Positions 62,535 through 64,000 of a stretch of 64,000 nt of DNA are shown here, one piece after another. The translations under genes were made by a program, and so were the position numbers. The DNA is from Shimia sagamensis. GTDB lineage: Bacteria; Pseudomonadota; Alphaproteobacteria; Rhodobacterales; Rhodobacteraceae. Every line of letters begins with the position of its first letter. The stretch's first letter is position 1. The notes under the pieces were generated by a model. That model did no database searches. It was not told where the DNA came from and saw only the letters and a program-made list of their open reading frames with translations. Location of the stretch: the NCBI RefSeq assembly GCF_900182745.1, contig NZ_FXTY01000004.1, positions 248,001 through 312,000 on the forward strand, written 5' to 3'.

Positions 62535-64000
62535 TTAATCGCGGGCGCGCAGGATTTGTGCGGGGCGATTGGCGAGCGAGGGCAGGGCAAACATCATGCC
62601 GGCCAACAGATTGGCCAAAATGCCTGCGGACAAGATCAACAGGGCATTGGGCCAGATCACATAGAAATCGCTTTCCATCACAAAGGTCATCACGGCCCAG
62701 CCGCCGGTGAGGCCAACGGCCAGTGCCACGGTGCCTGCGGCGGCCCCAAGCAGGGCCGCGCGCCATGCAAAGCTGCGCAGCACATGCGCGCGGGTGGCGC
62801 CGAGGGTCTTGAGGATGGCAGCCTCATAGGTGCGGGCGGCTTGGCCCGCTGCAGCGGCGCCAAAGATCACCAAGAGGCCGGTGAGCAGAATGGTTGAGGC
62901 ACCGTAGGTGGTGGCATTGGCCAGTTGCGCAACAAGGCTTGAGACTTGCTCTGCGGCGTCCCGTACGTGGATGGCGGTCACGTTGGGGTATTGCTCGGAC
63001 ACGTCTTTGAGCAAGGTGGCTTCGCTGTCCGCATCTGCATAGACCGTGGCGATGAAGCTGTGTGGCGCGCCAGCCAGCGCGGCTTCGTTCATCATAATCA
63101 CAAAGCCCATGCCCGCGGAGGAGAAATCCACCTCGCGGAAGCTGGTGACAGTGCCGGTGATGTCGCGGCCCAGAATATTGATGGTCAGACTGTCGCCGAG
63201 ATTGAGGCCCATCTCAAGGGCTTCCTCTTCGGCAAAGCTGATCTGAGGTTTGCCTGTATGGTCCGGATCCCACCATGTGCCAGCGGTCAGCTTGGTGTCC
63301 TCTGGCATGGCACCGGCGTAGGTCACGCCGCGGTCGCCGCGAATGACCCAATGGTCGCCTGCAACCTCTTTGGCGGGTTGGTCATTGATGCGGGTGACCA
63401 CGCCGCGCAGCATGGGGGCGGTTTCGACGTTGTGGATGGTGGGTGTGGCGTCCCAATCGGCTTGTAGTTCCGGCATTTGGTCGCGCTGGATGTCCACAAA
63501 GAAAAACGACGGGGCCACGTCTGGCAGATCGCGGGCAATGGCGTTGCGCAGGTTGCCGTCGACTTGACCGACAGTGGCAAGCACGCTGAGACCAAGGCCA
63601 AGGGAGAGCACCACAGGTGTGGTGGCGTCACCGGCGCGGCCAAGGGATTGCATGGCCCAACGGAGTTCAGGGCGCAGCCGCATGCGGGTGGCGAGGCGGC
63701 GCAGAAGTGCGCGCAGGCCGGTGGCGGCAAAGGTAAGCGCGATCATGGCGATTATCACGCCGCCAGCAAACCAGAGCGTCAGTCGGGGGGAGCCAGAAAG
63801 CCAACTGGCAAGACCCAAAAGGAGCGCGATCAGCAGACCGACCACAAAGATGTAGCGCGCGGCGGGCAAATGGCGGTTTTCCCCCAGTTGGTCGCGGAAG
63901 AGAGCACTTGGGCGGACGTTTTCGACGCGGGCTAGGGGCCAAAGGGTAAAAATTGCAGCAGCGAGGGCGCCATAGAGGGCGGCCTCGATCAGGGGGATCG
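62535..64000 (-). CDS. FtsX-type ABC transporter permease (N-terminus off the right edge)
   Basis: The frame is open to base 64000, giving 487 residues and ending at 62535. Membrane segments occur near the visible start (FVVGLLIALLLGLASWL, WFAGGVIIAMIALTFAA), and a C-terminal FtsX domain has three or four (STILLTGLLVIFGAAAAG, LGAAAGTVALAVGL, ALLILSAGILANLLAGMM) with a soluble MacB-like domain between. This is the C-terminal half of a YbbP/lipoprotein-release-type permease of about 800 residues, whose ATPase (YbbA-like) probably lies further right. In E. coli this family is near a lysophospholipase. The closest relatives cannot be told from this half. Confidence 0.85.
   Translation of the reverse strand, partial: IPLIEAALYGALAAAIFTLWPLARVENVRPSALFRDQLGENRHLPAARYIFVVGLLIALLLGLASWLSGSPRLTLWFAGGVIIAMIALTFAATGLRALLRRLATRMRLRPELRWAMQSLGRAGDATTPVVLSLGLGLSVLATVGQVDGNLRNAIARDLPDVAPSFFFVDIQRDQMPELQADWDATPTIHNVETAPMLRGVVTRINDQPAKEVAGDHWVIRGDRGVTYAGAMPEDTKLTAGTWWDPDHTGKPQISFAEEEALEMGLNLGDSLTINILGRDITGTVTSFREVDFSSAGMGFVIMMNEAALAGAPHSFIATVYADADSEATLLKDVSEQYPNVTAIHVRDAAEQVSSLVAQLANATTYGASTILLTGLLVIFGAAAAGQAARTYEAAILKTLGATRAHVLRSFAWRAALLGAAAGTVALAVGLTGGWAVMTFVMESDFYVIWPNALLILSAGILANLLAGMMFALPSLANRPAQILRARD

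Overview
The window looks like part of a chromosome from a marine alphaproteobacterium of the Roseobacter group (Rhodobacterales). The basis is GC-rich coding sequence with dense, short-spaced genes, a DksA with a degenerate zinc finger, DUF2852, DUF2927 and DUF2269 proteins, a PIN protein of a Rhodobacter-type family, a TakP-like TRAP transporter, and a G+C-rich 3'-end repeat ending in TATTTGAAGAA. No phage, insertion sequence, CRISPR array, rRNA or tRNA was seen. The genus cannot be fixed by reading alone.

Layout. 1-5.8 kb: a Cache-domain histidine kinase cut by the left edge, divergent from a three-gene TRAP transporter (binding protein, small permease, very large permease). 5.8-13.6 kb: housekeeping genes including an RDD protein, DUF2852, a YbaK-type deacylase, glnE, an RlmI-type rRNA methyltransferase and a PIN protein overlapping it. 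13.7-20.4 kb: a mostly minus-strand block with an M48 protease, an M24 protein lacking metal ligands, a CoxE-type VWA protein, a 55-residue membrane protein, a DUF2927 lipoprotein, a GNAT and a MoxR ATPase, then dksA. 20.5-29 kb: a flavin monooxygenase, the divergent oxyR/katG pair, a fused SDR/DoxX-like protein with DUF2269, a GyrI-like protein, zinT under a clear Zur box, and an internally deleted arylsulfatase remnant beside a LysR gene.

30-41.3 kb is a xylose locus: an ABC transporter (xylF-xylH-xylG) with a glucokinase, the divergent ROK repressor xylR, then xylB-xylA. Three near-identical palindromes (NNTTYG-N5-CRAATT) sit before xylF, before xylB and before glk, and are the likely XylR operators. 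Between xylR and xylA lie a secreted CRTAC1 (FG-GAP/UnbV) protein and a convergent di-heme cytochrome c peroxidase, which are not part of known xylose metabolism. 41.5-45.2 kb: copA-cueR with a textbook 19-bp-spacer CueR promoter, then a ZIP-type transporter.

45.6-57.4 kb: leuA with a cupin gene, a secreted protein of 18 MORN repeats that shows an internal 9+9 duplication, nadE, a RidA protein, an AT-richer orphan gene, gltX, DUF1801, mgtE, a gamma-glutamylcyclotransferase-like protein and an NsrR-like Rrf2 regulator. 57.67-62.4 kb: a tandem glycine riboswitch followed by gcvT-gcvH-gcvP. The window ends inside an FtsX-type ABC permease on the minus strand.

The strongest leads are the XylR operator triad with its non-sugar passengers, the paired inverted repeats before the DUF2852 gene, the sulfatase deletion remnant, the metal-less M24 protein and the dispersed 3'-end repeat. 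None of these is a demonstrated new system; they are sequence observations with stated tests.
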